Positions 54,074 through 62,790 are shown, counted from the first letter of the stretch. The stretch is DNA of 64,000 bases from Solirubrum koreensis (GCF_039541855.1 NZ_BAABHA010000001.1:62001-126000), one strand, 5' to 3'. The notes: a model not told the origin generated them from the sequence alone. Made by a program: numbers and translations.

Positions 54074-54092
54074 CGTCCTCGTTAAGGGTGTC

Positions 54093-54548
54093 ATGAACAA
54101 GCCGACCGTGCATTCACCGGAAGCCGCTGCCCTGCTAAAGCTGGACAATCAGCTGTGCTTTCCGCTATACGCGGCCTCGCGCATGTTCACCAAGGCCTAC
54201 CAGCCGCTGCTGCAAGAGCTTGACCTCACGTACCCGCAGTACCTCGTGCTGCTGCTGCTGTGGGAACACGGCGAGCGTACCGTGAAGCAATTGGGCGAGG
54301 AGCTGTTGCTCGATTCGGGCACGCTCACACCCTTGCTCAAGCGCATGGAGCAGCGCCAGTGGCTCACGCGTCGCCGTGACCTGCGCGACGAACGGTCGGT
54401 CATTATTGGCCTCACCGAAAGCGGCCAGCAGCTGCGCGAGCGGGCCTGCGCCGTGCCGGCTGCGCTGCTGGAAAAGCTAGATATGCCGGAAGCGGAGTTT
54501 AACCAGCTACGCACCCAACTCAAGCATCTTTTAACCCTGCTTGCCTAA
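54093..54548 (+). CDS. ohrR: OhrR, MarR-family organic-peroxide repressor
   Basis: A 151-residue winged-helix regulator. The redox-sensing signature LDNQLCFPLYAASR holds Cys22, the residue whose oxidation by organic hydroperoxides inactivates OhrR in known systems. LTYPQYLVLLLLWE, DSGTLTPLLKRMEQRQWL and DERSVIIGLTESG are the DNA-binding domain. In known systems OhrR represses ohr and itself. Here ohr follows by 32 bases, and the divergent side carries a pirin-nitroreductase operon with palindromes over its -7 element, so regulation of both directions is likely (inference). There is no obvious second Cys, so a one-Cys mechanism is expected. Confidence 0.93.
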   Translation: MNKPTVHSPEAAALLKLDNQLCFPLYAASRMFTKAYQPLLQELDLTYPQYLVLLLLWEHGERTVKQLGEELLLDSGTLTPLLKRMEQRQWLTRRRDLRDERSVIIGLTESGQQLRERACAVPAALLEKLDMPEAEFNQLRTQLKHLLTLLA

Positions 54549-54580
54549 TCTGGCGGGCATCATTTTTACCTCTCTACCCG

Positions 54581-55018
54581 ATGAAAATCGAGAAAGTCTT
54601 CACCGCACAAGCCAAAGCCAAAGGCGGCCGCGACGGCCAAATTACCACCAGCAACGACGTGCTGAACGTGCCCCTGAGCACGCCCCGCGAAATGGGCGGC
54701 CCCGGCAAAGCCGGCGCCACCAACCCCGAGCAGCTGTTTGCCGCTGCTTACGCCTCCTGCTTTGAAGGCGCCCTGGGCGTAGCCGCTCGCCAAGCCAGCG
54801 TGAAGCTCGACGGCGTAACGGTAGAAGCCCTTATCGGTTTCGGTAAGGCCGAGGACGGCGGTTACGGCATTTCGGCCGATCTGCACATCAACATTCCCGG
54901 CGTGGAGCAAGGCCAGGCCGAAGACCTGGTGGCCGCTGCCCACCAAATTTGCCCTTACTCGCGCGCTACCCGCGGCAACATTGAGGTAAACCTGAACACG
55001 ACGACCAACGCCAACTAA
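54581..55018 (+). CDS. ohr: Organic hydroperoxide resistance protein Ohr
   Basis: A 145-residue thiol peroxidase that reduces organic and lipid hydroperoxides. The catalytic residues are in canonical positions: peroxidatic Cys60 in ASCFEGAL, resolving Cys124 in ICPYSRATRGNIEV, Arg17 in GGRDGQ and Glu50 in NPEQLFAAAYASC. Length is normal. It is the direct partner of OhrR, 32 bases downstream of it, and is followed by an intrinsic terminator. Confidence 0.96.
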   Translation: MKIEKVFTAQAKAKGGRDGQITTSNDVLNVPLSTPREMGGPGKAGATNPEQLFAAAYASCFEGALGVAARQASVKLDGVTVEALIGFGKAEDGGYGISADLHINIPGVEQGQAEDLVAAAHQICPYSRATRGNIEVNLNTTTNAN

Positions 55019-55041
55019 TCCATCGGCGTACCCTTTCAGCA

Positions 55042-55084
55042 AACAGTGGCTTCCACCCTCGTCGGGAGCCACTGTTTTCTTTTT
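55042..55084 (+). terminator. Intrinsic terminator of ohrR-ohr
   Basis: AACAGTGGCTTCC / GGGAGCCACTGTT (13-bp stem with one wobble) followed by TTCTTTTT, 23 bases past the ohr stop. It lies before the next gene's start at 55109, ruling out longer starts for that gene. Confidence 0.88.
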
Positions 55085-55108
55085 CGCTCTTCCGATAAAC
55101 TCATTGCT

Positions 55109-56128
55109 ATGAACAACACCTCCATTGTGCTGGCCAGCCGGCCCAAGGGCATGCCTACCGCCGAGCAATTCCGCTTTGTAACCGCCGAAGCACCCACCGC
55201 CCAAGCGGGCCAAGTGCTGCTGAAAACGCTTTACGTTTCCGTCGATCCGTACATGCGGGGGCGCATGAACGAGGGTAAATCGTACGTGCCGCCTTTTGCC
55301 GTGGGCGAAGCACTGAACGGCGGCGTGGTAGCCGAAGTAGTGGAGAGCCAGCACGAGCAGTATCCGGTGGGCACGGCCGTAGTGGGCCACCTGGAATGGC
55401 GCGAGTACAACGTATCGGACGGGCGCGGTTTACAGGCTATTCCAACGGATGCCGCACCACTGAGCTACTTTCTGGGGTTACTGGGTATGCCGGGACTCAC
55501 GGCGTATTTCGGCCTGCTCGATATCTGTCGCCCGCAGCCCGGCGAAACCGTGGTGGTTTCTGGGGCGGCCGGGGCCGTGGGCACGGTGGTGGGCCAGTTG
55601 GCCAAGCTGCACGGCGCCCGCGTGGTAGGCACTGCCGGCTCCGATGAAAAAGTGGTTTACCTGAAAGAGCAGCTGGGTTTCGATGAAGCCATTAACTACA
55701 AAACCGCGCCCGATATCAAACGCGCAATAGCCGCGGCCTGCCCCAGCGGCGTGGATTGCTACTTCGATAACGTGGGCGGCCCTATTTCCGACGCCGTGTA
55801 CGGCCTGCTCAACAAGCACGCCCGCATTGCCCTCTGCGGCCAGATTTCAAGCTACAACGCCACCGAAACACCCGTGGGGCCGCGCCCCGAGGTAAAGCTG
55901 CTGCAAAGCAGTGCCCTGATGAAAGGCTTCATCGTGAGTGACTACGCCGCCCGCAACCCCGAAGGCATTCAGGCGCTGTTAACCTGGTACAAGGAGGGCA
56001 AGCTGCAGTTCGAGGAAACGGTTGTGGATGGCTTCGAGCAGATACCGAATGCATTTCTGGGCCTGTTCCGCGGCGAGAATACTGGCAAGCAGCTGGTGCG
56101 CGTGGCGGAGTATTCGGGTCAGCGGTAA
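55109..56128 (+). CDS. NADP-dependent alkenal/alkenone reductase (MDR, CurA/PTGR-like)
   Basis: A 339-residue medium-chain reductase without the structural or catalytic zinc ligands. The dinucleotide motif is AAGAVG (153-158) in VVVSGAAGAVGTVVGQLAK; VDPYMRGRM (45-53) and MPGLTAYFGL are typical of the leukotriene-B4 12-hydroxydehydrogenase/CurA group, which reduces reactive double bonds. That chemistry suits removal of aldehydes formed by lipid peroxidation, consistent with position beside ohrR-ohr, though a terminator separates it from them. It ends in its own strong terminator. Confidence 0.9.
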   Translation: MNNTSIVLASRPKGMPTAEQFRFVTAEAPTAQAGQVLLKTLYVSVDPYMRGRMNEGKSYVPPFAVGEALNGGVVAEVVESQHEQYPVGTAVVGHLEWREYNVSDGRGLQAIPTDAAPLSYFLGLLGMPGLTAYFGLLDICRPQPGETVVVSGAAGAVGTVVGQLAKLHGARVVGTAGSDEKVVYLKEQLGFDEAINYKTAPDIKRAIAAACPSGVDCYFDNVGGPISDAVYGLLNKHARIALCGQISSYNATETPVGPRPEVKLLQSSALMKGFIVSDYAARNPEGIQALLTWYKEGKLQFEETVVDGFEQIPNAFLGLFRGENTGKQLVRVAEYSGQR

Positions 56129-56151
56129 GGCATTGCCGATGCGACTTGGCG

Positions 56152-56197
56152 GAGCGGTCGTGCCGGAGCTAATCCGGCATGACCGCTCTTCTTTTTT
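56152..56197 (+). terminator. Strong intrinsic terminator between convergent genes
   Basis: A 16-bp stem, GAGCGGTCGTGCCGGA / TCCGGCATGACCGCTC (one wobble, loop GCTAA), followed by TTCTTTTTTAT, 23 bases past the reductase stop. Confidence 0.9.
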
Positions 56198-56206
56198 ATA
56201 GCGGGC

Positions 56207-57535
56207 TTAGTTTTTCAGTACGCGCCGCGAGCCTAATACGCGGCCATCGGCAGCACGGAGCTGCAGCACGTAGGCGCCGGTGGGCAAGTCCACGAGCGGG
56301 AATTGCAGCTGCGGAGTGTTAGCCGGTTTTTGCACCAGCGTACGGCCCAGCAGGTCGATGAGGCTGAGCGAGCTTCCCGAAGGAATCTTGCCCGGCAGCT
56401 GCACGAACAGCGCATCGGACGCGGGCGTGGGATATGCCTCAAAAGCCATCGATTCGGTGCGGCTGGTGCCGGCGGTTACGGTGCAGTTGAACATGGCATT
56501 CAGGTACTGCCACAGTTCGTTATCGAAGGAAGAAACCGCCAGCCGCGGTTGCCCGGCCGATTGACCTTGTCGAACCACTACTAAGCCGAGACTGGGTACC
56601 ACGTATATTTTCTGGTCGTTTTTGCCGAGTGCGGCAATCATATCGGCCGGGGCATTGGGCACGAAGGAGCCGGGGAATACCGTTTGCTGCGGCCCGGGAA
56701 GCATGTAGGACTGCTGCCCGTTCAGCCACCATAAGTAGCCATAGGAACGGTTGAAAGCTTGGGAAGGCGTGGTCATGCGCCGGAAATAGGCCGTGTCGCG
56801 CAATACAGGCGTTTGTGCCCAGGTGCCGCGGTTCAGCATCAGCAGGCCGAAGCGGGCCATGTCGCGTGCCCGGCTGTAATACACGTCGTTCACCCAGGCG
56901 CCAATCATGCCAATACGGCTGCCCACGCGCTGGTTGGTGTACTGGTTGATGGTCAGGCCGCTCGTGCGGGCCACTACGTCCTGTGCCAAGCGGTACGGCC
57001 CGGAATGGTAGGCCCAGCGCGTGCCGGCATCGGTGCGGTAGTACAGGCAGTTGGGGGTGGTGCTGAGCTCGTCGCAGGGTGGGGGTGGGGTGTCGTCCAG
57101 GCCCGAGGTCATTCGGAGCTGGTCGTGCACCGTAATCAGCTGCTCTTTGGCCGCCGGCGCGGAGGTCCAGCCCGCGCCCAGCACGCTGGTTACCGTGGTG
57201 TTGAGCGTCAGTAGGCCTTCCTGTTGCGCAATGCCCACTAGCGTAGCCGTGAGCGTCTTGCCCGCCGAGGCCCAATACCAGACCGAGTCGCGGGTGTAGG
57301 TGCCGTAGTACTGCTCCACCACCATGCGGCCGTCTTTCAGAATGATAAACGACTTGGTGTTTTTGCGCCCCAGGAAGTTCAGCAGCGAATCCAGCCGCGG
57401 CTGGCACCAGCCTAAACTTTGCGGCGAAGTAGTGGCCCAGGTAGTGCCGGTAGTGGGCGGGAAGTACAGTGCGGGGCTCTGGGCCTGCGTAGTCAGGGCC
57501 ACAATCAACAGTAACGCGAGTAGCAAGTGTTTCAT
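56207..57535 (-). CDS. T9SS-secreted serine hydrolase (beta-lactamase/class C fold)
   Basis: A 442-residue protein. The start at 57535 opens a signal peptide (MKHLLLALLL, ending TTQAQ). The penicillin-binding/class C-like domain has the nucleophile motif Ser90-Ala-Gly-Lys93 (SAGK) and Tyr176-His-Ser178 in place of the YxN motif. It is of the serine hydrolase (esterase or peptidase) type, not a proven beta-lactamase. A type A T9SS sorting domain closes it (about 365-442, with AYPTPASDALFVQL and ending SRRVLKN), so it should be exported across the outer membrane. It is convergent with the reductase gene. Confidence 0.9.
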   Translation of the reverse strand: MKHLLLALLLIVALTTQAQSPALYFPPTTGTTWATTSPQSLGWCQPRLDSLLNFLGRKNTKSFIILKDGRMVVEQYYGTYTRDSVWYWASAGKTLTATLVGIAQQEGLLTLNTTVTSVLGAGWTSAPAAKEQLITVHDQLRMTSGLDDTPPPPCDELSTTPNCLYYRTDAGTRWAYHSGPYRLAQDVVARTSGLTINQYTNQRVGSRIGMIGAWVNDVYYSRARDMARFGLLMLNRGTWAQTPVLRDTAYFRRMTTPSQAFNRSYGYLWWLNGQQSYMLPGPQQTVFPGSFVPNAPADMIAALGKNDQKIYVVPSLGLVVVRQGQSAGQPRLAVSSFDNELWQYLNAMFNCTVTAGTSRTESMAFEAYPTPASDALFVQLPGKIPSGSSLSLIDLLGRTLVQKPANTPQLQFPLVDLPTGAYVLQLRAADGRVLGSRRVLKN

Positions 57536-57738
57536 GGTCGGCAGCGGTTTTGCGCTTGGACTGAGGCAGCCGAGCAACGTTTAACGCCGTTCGAAAATTA
57601 GCTCTGCACTATGCTTATGCCGAAAGAATACCGGCAAAAAAGCCTGATTCCTTCTGGCATACTGCCTTCGCCAGCAACTCTTCACCCCCTTTTCGGTTTT
57701 TCAGCGCCGCGCACCCGCCCGCTCTCGATTGCTGCTGG

Positions 57739-57746
57739 TATCTTTG
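57739..57746 (+). promoter_or_regulatory. -7 promoter element (TATCTTTG) of the metal efflux operon
   Basis: Exact TAnnTTTG match ending only 8 bases before the ATG at 57755. If used, the transcript would have almost no leader. No convincing -33 TTG at normal spacing was seen. Confidence 0.5.
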
Positions 57747-57754
57747 CCCTCACG

Positions 57755-58165
57755 ATGACGAAGCGACTGGTCATAGCGCTGTTGAGCCTGCACCTGTTTG
57801 CAGTGGCCATGGTGCCTGCCGGCAATGCGTTGGAGCTGCTGAAGCTGCCGCAGCTGGTGGAGCACTACCGTCAGCAGCACGCCGGTACCGCGGTGATGAG
57901 CTTCCTCTACGACCACTACGCCGGCCTGCACAACCAGCAGCGCCAGTCCGACCACCACTCGCTGCCCCTGCACTGCTGCCTGCACCAGGCCACGGCTCTG
58001 GCTTTGCCGCCGGTGCTGCGCCTGGCGTTGCCGCCGCAGCTGCCCGAGTTTACGGTAGAGCAGCAATACCGCGGTGAGTACGTGGCCTCCACGCCCCGCG
58101 GCGTGCCCAGCACCTGCTTCCAGCCCCCGCGCTCCTCGGCTGCCTCCAAGGCAAGCCGGGCGTAG
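57755..58165 (+). CDS. Small His/Cys-rich exported protein of the metal efflux operon
   Basis: A 136-residue protein with a signal peptide (MTKRLVIALLSLHLFAVAM, ending GNA). The mature part is helical with HNQQRQSDHHSLPLHCCLHQ near the middle: five His and two adjacent Cys within 20 residues, a plausible metal-binding patch. It ends in a Ser/Pro-rich, probably unfolded tail. I do not recognise the family, but a small exported protein first in a CzcA operon suggests metal capture or sensing (inference). The start is placed just after the -7 element; an upstream frame from 57611 is rejected for that reason. Confidence 0.65.
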   Translation: MTKRLVIALLSLHLFAVAMVPAGNALELLKLPQLVEHYRQQHAGTAVMSFLYDHYAGLHNQQRQSDHHSLPLHCCLHQATALALPPVLRLALPPQLPEFTVEQQYRGEYVASTPRGVPSTCFQPPRSSAASKASRA

Positions 58166-58183
58166 GCTAGCGGCCCGGTTTGG

Positions 58184-58222
58184 GCGAAATGCGCGTGCCA
58201 AAGTGGGCGCGGCGCATTTCGC
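58184..58222 (+). promoter_or_regulatory. Intercistronic stem-loop before the efflux pump gene
   Basis: GCGAAATGCGC (58184-58194) and GCGCATTTCGC (58212-58222) are perfect complements with a 17-base loop, between the small exported protein gene and the pump start at 58273. There is no T-run, so it is not a standard terminator. It could be a processing, stability or attenuation element. Confidence 0.45.
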
Positions 58223-58272
58223 TGCAGTACCGCCGGTCATCAGGAAAGCCGCCGAAGGGTGGCACCAGATCC

Positions 58273-61200
58273 ATGTTCAATAAGATTATCGCGCTCAGCT
58301 TGCGGCACAAGCTGGGAGTGGCGGCGGGCGTGTTGGCGCTGCTGGCCTGGGGGCTGTACGCGTTGCGGCAGCTGCCCATCGACGCCGTCCCCGACATCAC
58401 CAACAACCAGGTTATCGTCTACACCGTGTCGCCCTCCCTGAGCGCGGCCGATGTGGAGCGACTCGTCACGTTTCCGGTGGAGCAAAGCGTGGCCACCATT
58501 CCCGGCCGCGAGGAAGTGCGCTCGTTTTCGCGGGCCGGCCTGTCGGTGGTTACCATCGTGTTCGGCGACGACGTGGACAACTATTGGGCCCGGCAGCAGG
58601 TGGCCGAGCGGCTCCGTACTGCCGAATCTGAAATTCCCGACGGCGCAGGCCGCCCCGAAATGGGCCCCGCCACCACCGGCCTTGGCGAGATTTATCAGTA
58701 CACCATTCGCGTAAAGCCCGGCTTCGAGAAGAAATATTCGCTGGCCGAGCTACGCACCCTGCAGGACTGGGTGGTGCGGCGCCAGCTGCTGGGCACGCCC
58801 GGCGTGGCCGATGTGTCGTCGTTTGGGGGCTACGTGCGCCAGTACGAGGTGGCCGTGGACCCGGCCCGCCTGCGCAGCTTTAACCTGACCATTGCCGATT
58901 TGCGCGCGGCCCTGAGCGCCAACAACGGCAACGCCGGCGGCGGCTACCTGGTGCGCGGCCCGCAGGCCTGGTTTATCCGCACCGAGGGCCTGGCCCAGTC
59001 CGAAGCCGACATTGGCCGGGCGGTGGTGCGGGCGCCGGCCGAAGGGCGCGGCCCCGTGCTGGTGCGCGACGTGGCCACCGTGCGGCCCGGCGCCATGCCA
59101 CGCTACGGGGCCATGGTGCGCAGCCGCACCGGCGAAACCGTGGGCGGGCTGGTGCTCATGCTGCGCGGGGCCAATTCCTCGGAAGTGGTAGACGCCGTGA
59201 AAAACCGGATGCAGGCCGTGCAGCAAAGCCTGCCGCCCGGCCTCGAAATTCACCCCTTCCTCGACCGCACCAAGCTCGTGGACCAAGCAATTCATACCGT
59301 CACCAAAAACCTGGCGGAGGGCGCGCTCATCGTGATTTTCGTGCTGGTGCTGTTTCTGGGCAACCTGCGCGCCGGCCTGGTGGTGGCTTCGGTTATTCCG
59401 CTGGCCATGCTGTTTGCCATCGGCATGATGCACGTATTTGGCGTGTCGGGCAACCTGATGAGCCTCGGCGCCATCGACTTCGGGCTGATTGTGGACGGCG
59501 CGGTTATCATTGTTGAGGCCACCATGCACCGGCTCACGTCGCGCTACGGGCAGGCGCACGGGGCCGGCGAAATCCCGCTCACCAACGAGGACATGACGCC
59601 CGAGCAGATGGACGAGGAAGTGTACGACGCGGCCTCGCGCATTCAGCAGTCGGCCTCGTTCGGTCAGTTCATCATTCTGATGGTGTACCTGCCCATCCTG
59701 GCCCTTACCGGCATCGAAGGCAAGATGTTCCGGCCCATGGCCCAGACGGTGATATTTGCCATCCTGGGCGCCTTTATTCTCTCGCTCACCTACGTGCCGG
59801 TGATGTCGGCGCTGGTGCTGCGCAAGGGCGTGCACGGCGGCTGGTCCGATAAGTTTCTGGCCCGCCTCGCGGCCCGCTACCGCCGCCTGCTCACGCGGGT
59901 GCTGCGCGTGCCCAAGCTGGTGCTGGCCGCGGCCGTGGCCCTGCTGGTGGGCGCGGCCTGGCTGCTAACCACCCTCGGCGGGGAGTTCATTCCCACCCTC
60001 GAAGAAGGCGACTTTGCGGTGGAAACCCGCGTGCTGCCCGGCTCTTCCCTCGACTACACCACCCAGCAGGCCCAGCGCGCCGCCGATTTGTTGAAAGAAA
60101 AATTTCCCGAGGTAAAGGAGGTGGTGGCCAAAATCGGCTCCTCCGAAATTCCCGTCGACCCCATGCCGCTGGAGGCCTGCGACCTGATTGTGGTGCTGAA
60201 GGACCGCAGCGAGTGGACCTCGGCCGACAACCGCGAAGACCTGGCGGCCCAAATGGCAAAGGCGCTGCGCGTGCTGCCCGGCGTTACGTTCGGCTTTCAG
60301 CAACCCATTCAGATGCGCTTCAACGAGCTCATCAGCGGGGCGCGGCAGGACGTGGTCATCAAGATCTACGGCGACGACCTCGATCAGCTGGCCGGCTACG
60401 CCCGCCACACCGGCCGCGTGGTACAGCAGGTGGAAGGCGCCACCGACCTCTACGTGGAGCAGGCCACCGGTCTGGCCCAGATAGTGGTGCGGCCCGACCG
60501 CGAACGGCTGGCCCAGTACGGCCTGAGCATCGACGACCTGAACGAAAGCATTGCCGCGGCCTTTGCCGGCTCGGAGGCCGGGCAGGTGTTTGAGGGCGAC
60601 CGGCGTTTCGGGCTGGTGGTGCGCCTGGCCGACGAGTACCGCCACGACATTGCCCAGGTGCGTGCTCTGAATGTGGCCCTGCCCGGCGGCCGGCAAGTGC
60701 CGCTGGAGCAGGTGGCCCGCGTCGATTACCAGGTGGGCCCGAGCCAGATTCAGCGCGACAACGCCCGGCGGCGCATTACGGTGGGCTTCAACGTGCGCGG
60801 CCGCGACGTGGAAACCGTGGTGCAGGAGCTGCAGGGCAAAATCAGCCAGCAAGTGCAGCTGGCCCCCGGCTACACCATGACCTACGGCGGGCAGTTCGAG
60901 AACCTGCGCCAGGCCAACGCCCGCCTGGCCGTGGCCGTGCCGGTGGCTTTGCTCATGATTTTCGGGCTGCTCTACCTCACGTTCGGCTCGCTCAAGCAGG
61001 CGGTGCTCATCTTCACCGCCATTCCGCTGGCCGCTGTGGGTGGGGTGCTGGCCTTGTGGCTGCGCGACTTGCCGTTCAGCATTTCGGCCGGCGTGGGTTT
61101 CATTGCCCTGTTTGGCGTAGCCGTGCTCAACGGCATCGTGCTGCTGAGCTCCTTCAACCAACTGCGCGACGCCGGCCTGCGCGACGTGCGCGAGCGGGTG

Positions 61201-62739
61201 CTGCGCGGCACCGAAGAACGCCTGCGCCCGGTGCTGATGACGGCTACCGTAGCCTCGCTCGGCTTTCTGCCCATGGCCCTGGCCGGCACCGCCGGCGCCG
61301 AAGTGCAGCGCCCTCTGGCCACGGTAGTTATCGGCGGTTTGGTGTCGGCCACGCTGCTCACGTTGCTGGTGCTACCGGTGCTGTATTACCTGAGCGAGGC
61401 GGATGGCGGCTTCTGGCGTAACCTGCTGGGCCGCCGGCCGCGCCCGGCTACCGTCGTGGCCGCGCTGGCCGCCGCGCTGCTCGGTCCGATTGGGACTTCG
61501 GCGCAAACGCCGGCGGGAAACCCTACTGCCGCTCCGCTGACGGCCACGGCTGCCGTGCAAACGGCCCTAAGCCGCAGCGGCGACGTGCGGGCCGCCAATT
61601 ACCAGCTGGCCGCCCGCTCGACCGTGCGCGGCGCGGTGTGGGAGTTGCCGCGCACGTCCTTGCAGGTGGGCTACGGGCAGCTGAACTCGCCCTACCTCGA
61701 CAACCAGTTTGCCTTGTCCCAACAGTTGCCGGCGCTGGGCCAGTACCGCGCCCTCACCGGGCTGGCGGTGGCGCAGGTGGCCGTGGCTGAATCGGAGCTG
61801 AACGTGCGCCGGGCCGAGCTGCGCCGACAGGTGCGCCAAGCCTACCAGCAGGCCGTGTACGCCCGGCATCGGCTGCGGCTGCTACGTGCGCAGGACAGCC
61901 TAAGCCGCGAGTTCCGGCGCTCGGCCGAACTGCGCTTCCGCACCGGCGAAGCGGCCCGCATCGAGCCGGCTACGGCGCTGGTGCAGGCCGGCGAAACCCA
62001 GCTGGCTACCTCCCGCACCCGCACCGACTACCAGGCGGCCCGCCTGCAGCTGCAGGCGCTGTTGCAGTGGCCCGCGCTGCCCATGCCCGCCGACAGCCTG
62101 CTGCTGCCGCTCGCGCCACCCACGGAATTGCTCGCGCTGCTGGGTGAGGAGCAAAACGCCGCCATCGACACGCTGAACCCCGCCGACCCGGCCGCGCAGC
62201 TGCTGGCCCGACAGGCCGAGGAGCGCCGTGCTGAAACCCTGGTGCAGCAGCGGAGCCGCCGGCCCGAGTTGGGCTTGACGTACCTGAACCAGTCGTTTCG
62301 CGGCACGGTACTGTACCAGGGCGCCGAGCAGTTTTACGGCCCGGGCAACCGCTTTCAGGCGGCACAGCTGAGTGTGAGCGTACCGCTGTGGGCGCGCCCC
62401 TACAAAGCCCGCGAAGAAGCCTCCCGCCTGCAGCAGCTGGCCGCCCAGGAAGCTTACCGACGCCGCGTAGCCGAGGTAGCAGCCAGTCAGACCGCTCTGC
62501 TGACCCGCCTGCGCGAGCAGCAGCAGCGCCTGAGCTTTTACCAGCAAACCGGTTTGCCCCAGGCCGCACTTATTCAGCGGCTGGCCGGCAAGGGTTGGCG
62601 GACCGGCGAAATGCCCTTCGCCGAGTACCTGCTGCACGCCGAGCGCGCCCAGCGCCTGCGCACCGACTACCTCGACGCCGTGCTGGCCCACAACCAAACC
62701 GTGCTGGAGCTGGAATACCTGCTCGGCCGCACGGATTAA
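58273..62739 (+). CDS. CzcA/CusA-type heavy-metal RND pump fused to a TolC-like outer-membrane factor
   Basis: A 1488-residue fusion. Residues 1-about 1050 are a complete heavy-metal RND permease (12 spans); the proton/cation residues known from CzcA align exactly: Asp402, Asp408 and Glu415 in IDFGLIVDGAVIIVEA. A short hydrophobic stretch (about 1057-1077, RPATVVAALAAALL to GTSAQ) with an A-x-A-like cleavage site follows, then a TolC-type outer-membrane factor (about 1080-1488). One gene thus encodes inner- and outer-membrane parts. The start at 58273 (MFNKIIALSLRHKLG) matches other CzcA proteins; the longer frame (58180) crosses the hairpin. The exported ion is not identifiable. The adaptor follows 51 bases downstream. 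Confidence 0.93.
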   Translation: MFNKIIALSLRHKLGVAAGVLALLAWGLYALRQLPIDAVPDITNNQVIVYTVSPSLSAADVERLVTFPVEQSVATIPGREEVRSFSRAGLSVVTIVFGDDVDNYWARQQVAERLRTAESEIPDGAGRPEMGPATTGLGEIYQYTIRVKPGFEKKYSLAELRTLQDWVVRRQLLGTPGVADVSSFGGYVRQYEVAVDPARLRSFNLTIADLRAALSANNGNAGGGYLVRGPQAWFIRTEGLAQSEADIGRAVVRAPAEGRGPVLVRDVATVRPGAMPRYGAMVRSRTGETVGGLVLMLRGANSSEVVDAVKNRMQAVQQSLPPGLEIHPFLDRTKLVDQAIHTVTKNLAEGALIVIFVLVLFLGNLRAGLVVASVIPLAMLFAIGMMHVFGVSGNLMSLGAIDFGLIVDGAVIIVEATMHRLTSRYGQAHGAGEIPLTNEDMTPEQMDEEVYDAASRIQQSASFGQFIILMVYLPILALTGIEGKMFRPMAQTVIFAILGAFILSLTYVPVMSALVLRKGVHGGWSDKFLARLAARYRRLLTRVLRVPKLVLAAAVALLVGAAWLLTTLGGEFIPTLEEGDFAVETRVLPGSSLDYTTQQAQRAADLLKEKFPEVKEVVAKIGSSEIPVDPMPLEACDLIVVLKDRSEWTSADNREDLAAQMAKALRVLPGVTFGFQQPIQMRFNELISGARQDVVIKIYGDDLDQLAGYARHTGRVVQQVEGATDLYVEQATGLAQIVVRPDRERLAQYGLSIDDLNESIAAAFAGSEAGQVFEGDRRFGLVVRLADEYRHDIAQVRALNVALPGGRQVPLEQVARVDYQVGPSQIQRDNARRRITVGFNVRGRDVETVVQELQGKISQQVQLAPGYTMTYGGQFENLRQANARLAVAVPVALLMIFGLLYLTFGSLKQAVLIFTAIPLAAVGGVLALWLRDLPFSISAGVGFIALFGVAVLNGIVLLSSFNQLRDAGLRDVRERVLRGTEERLRPVLMTATVASLGFLPMALAGTAGAEVQRPLATVVIGGLVSATLLTLLVLPVLYYLSEADGGFWRNLLGRRPRPATVVAALAAALLGPIGTSAQTPAGNPTAAPLTATAAVQTALSRSGDVRAANYQLAARSTVRGAVWELPRTSLQVGYGQLNSPYLDNQFALSQQLPALGQYRALTGLAVAQVAVAESELNVRRAELRRQVRQAYQQAVYARHRLRLLRAQDSLSREFRRSAELRFRTGEAARIEPATALVQAGETQLATSRTRTDYQAARLQLQALLQWPALPMPADSLLLPLAPPTELLALLGEEQNAAIDTLNPADPAAQLLARQAEERRAETLVQQRSRRPELGLTYLNQSFRGTVLYQGAEQFYGPGNRFQAAQLSVSVPLWARPYKAREEASRLQQLAAQEAYRRRVAEVAASQTALLTRLREQQQRLSFYQQTGLPQAALIQRLAGKGWRTGEMPFAEYLLHAERAQRLRTDYLDAVLAHNQTVLELEYLLGRTD

Positions 62740-62790
62740 TGGCCTGGTAAAACGATGCTGTCCTTCTCCTTATTCTGACTTATCAACCCA

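Noticed and set aside
55046..55108. Longer start for the NADP-dependent reductase
   Set aside because: It would begin inside the stem of the ohr terminator (55042-55084); the ATG at 55109 is clear.
56207..57535. Calling the T9SS serine hydrolase a class C beta-lactamase
   Set aside because: SAGK is present but the YxN motif is YHS, and T9SS-exported homologues are generally esterase- or peptidase-like; only the fold is supported.
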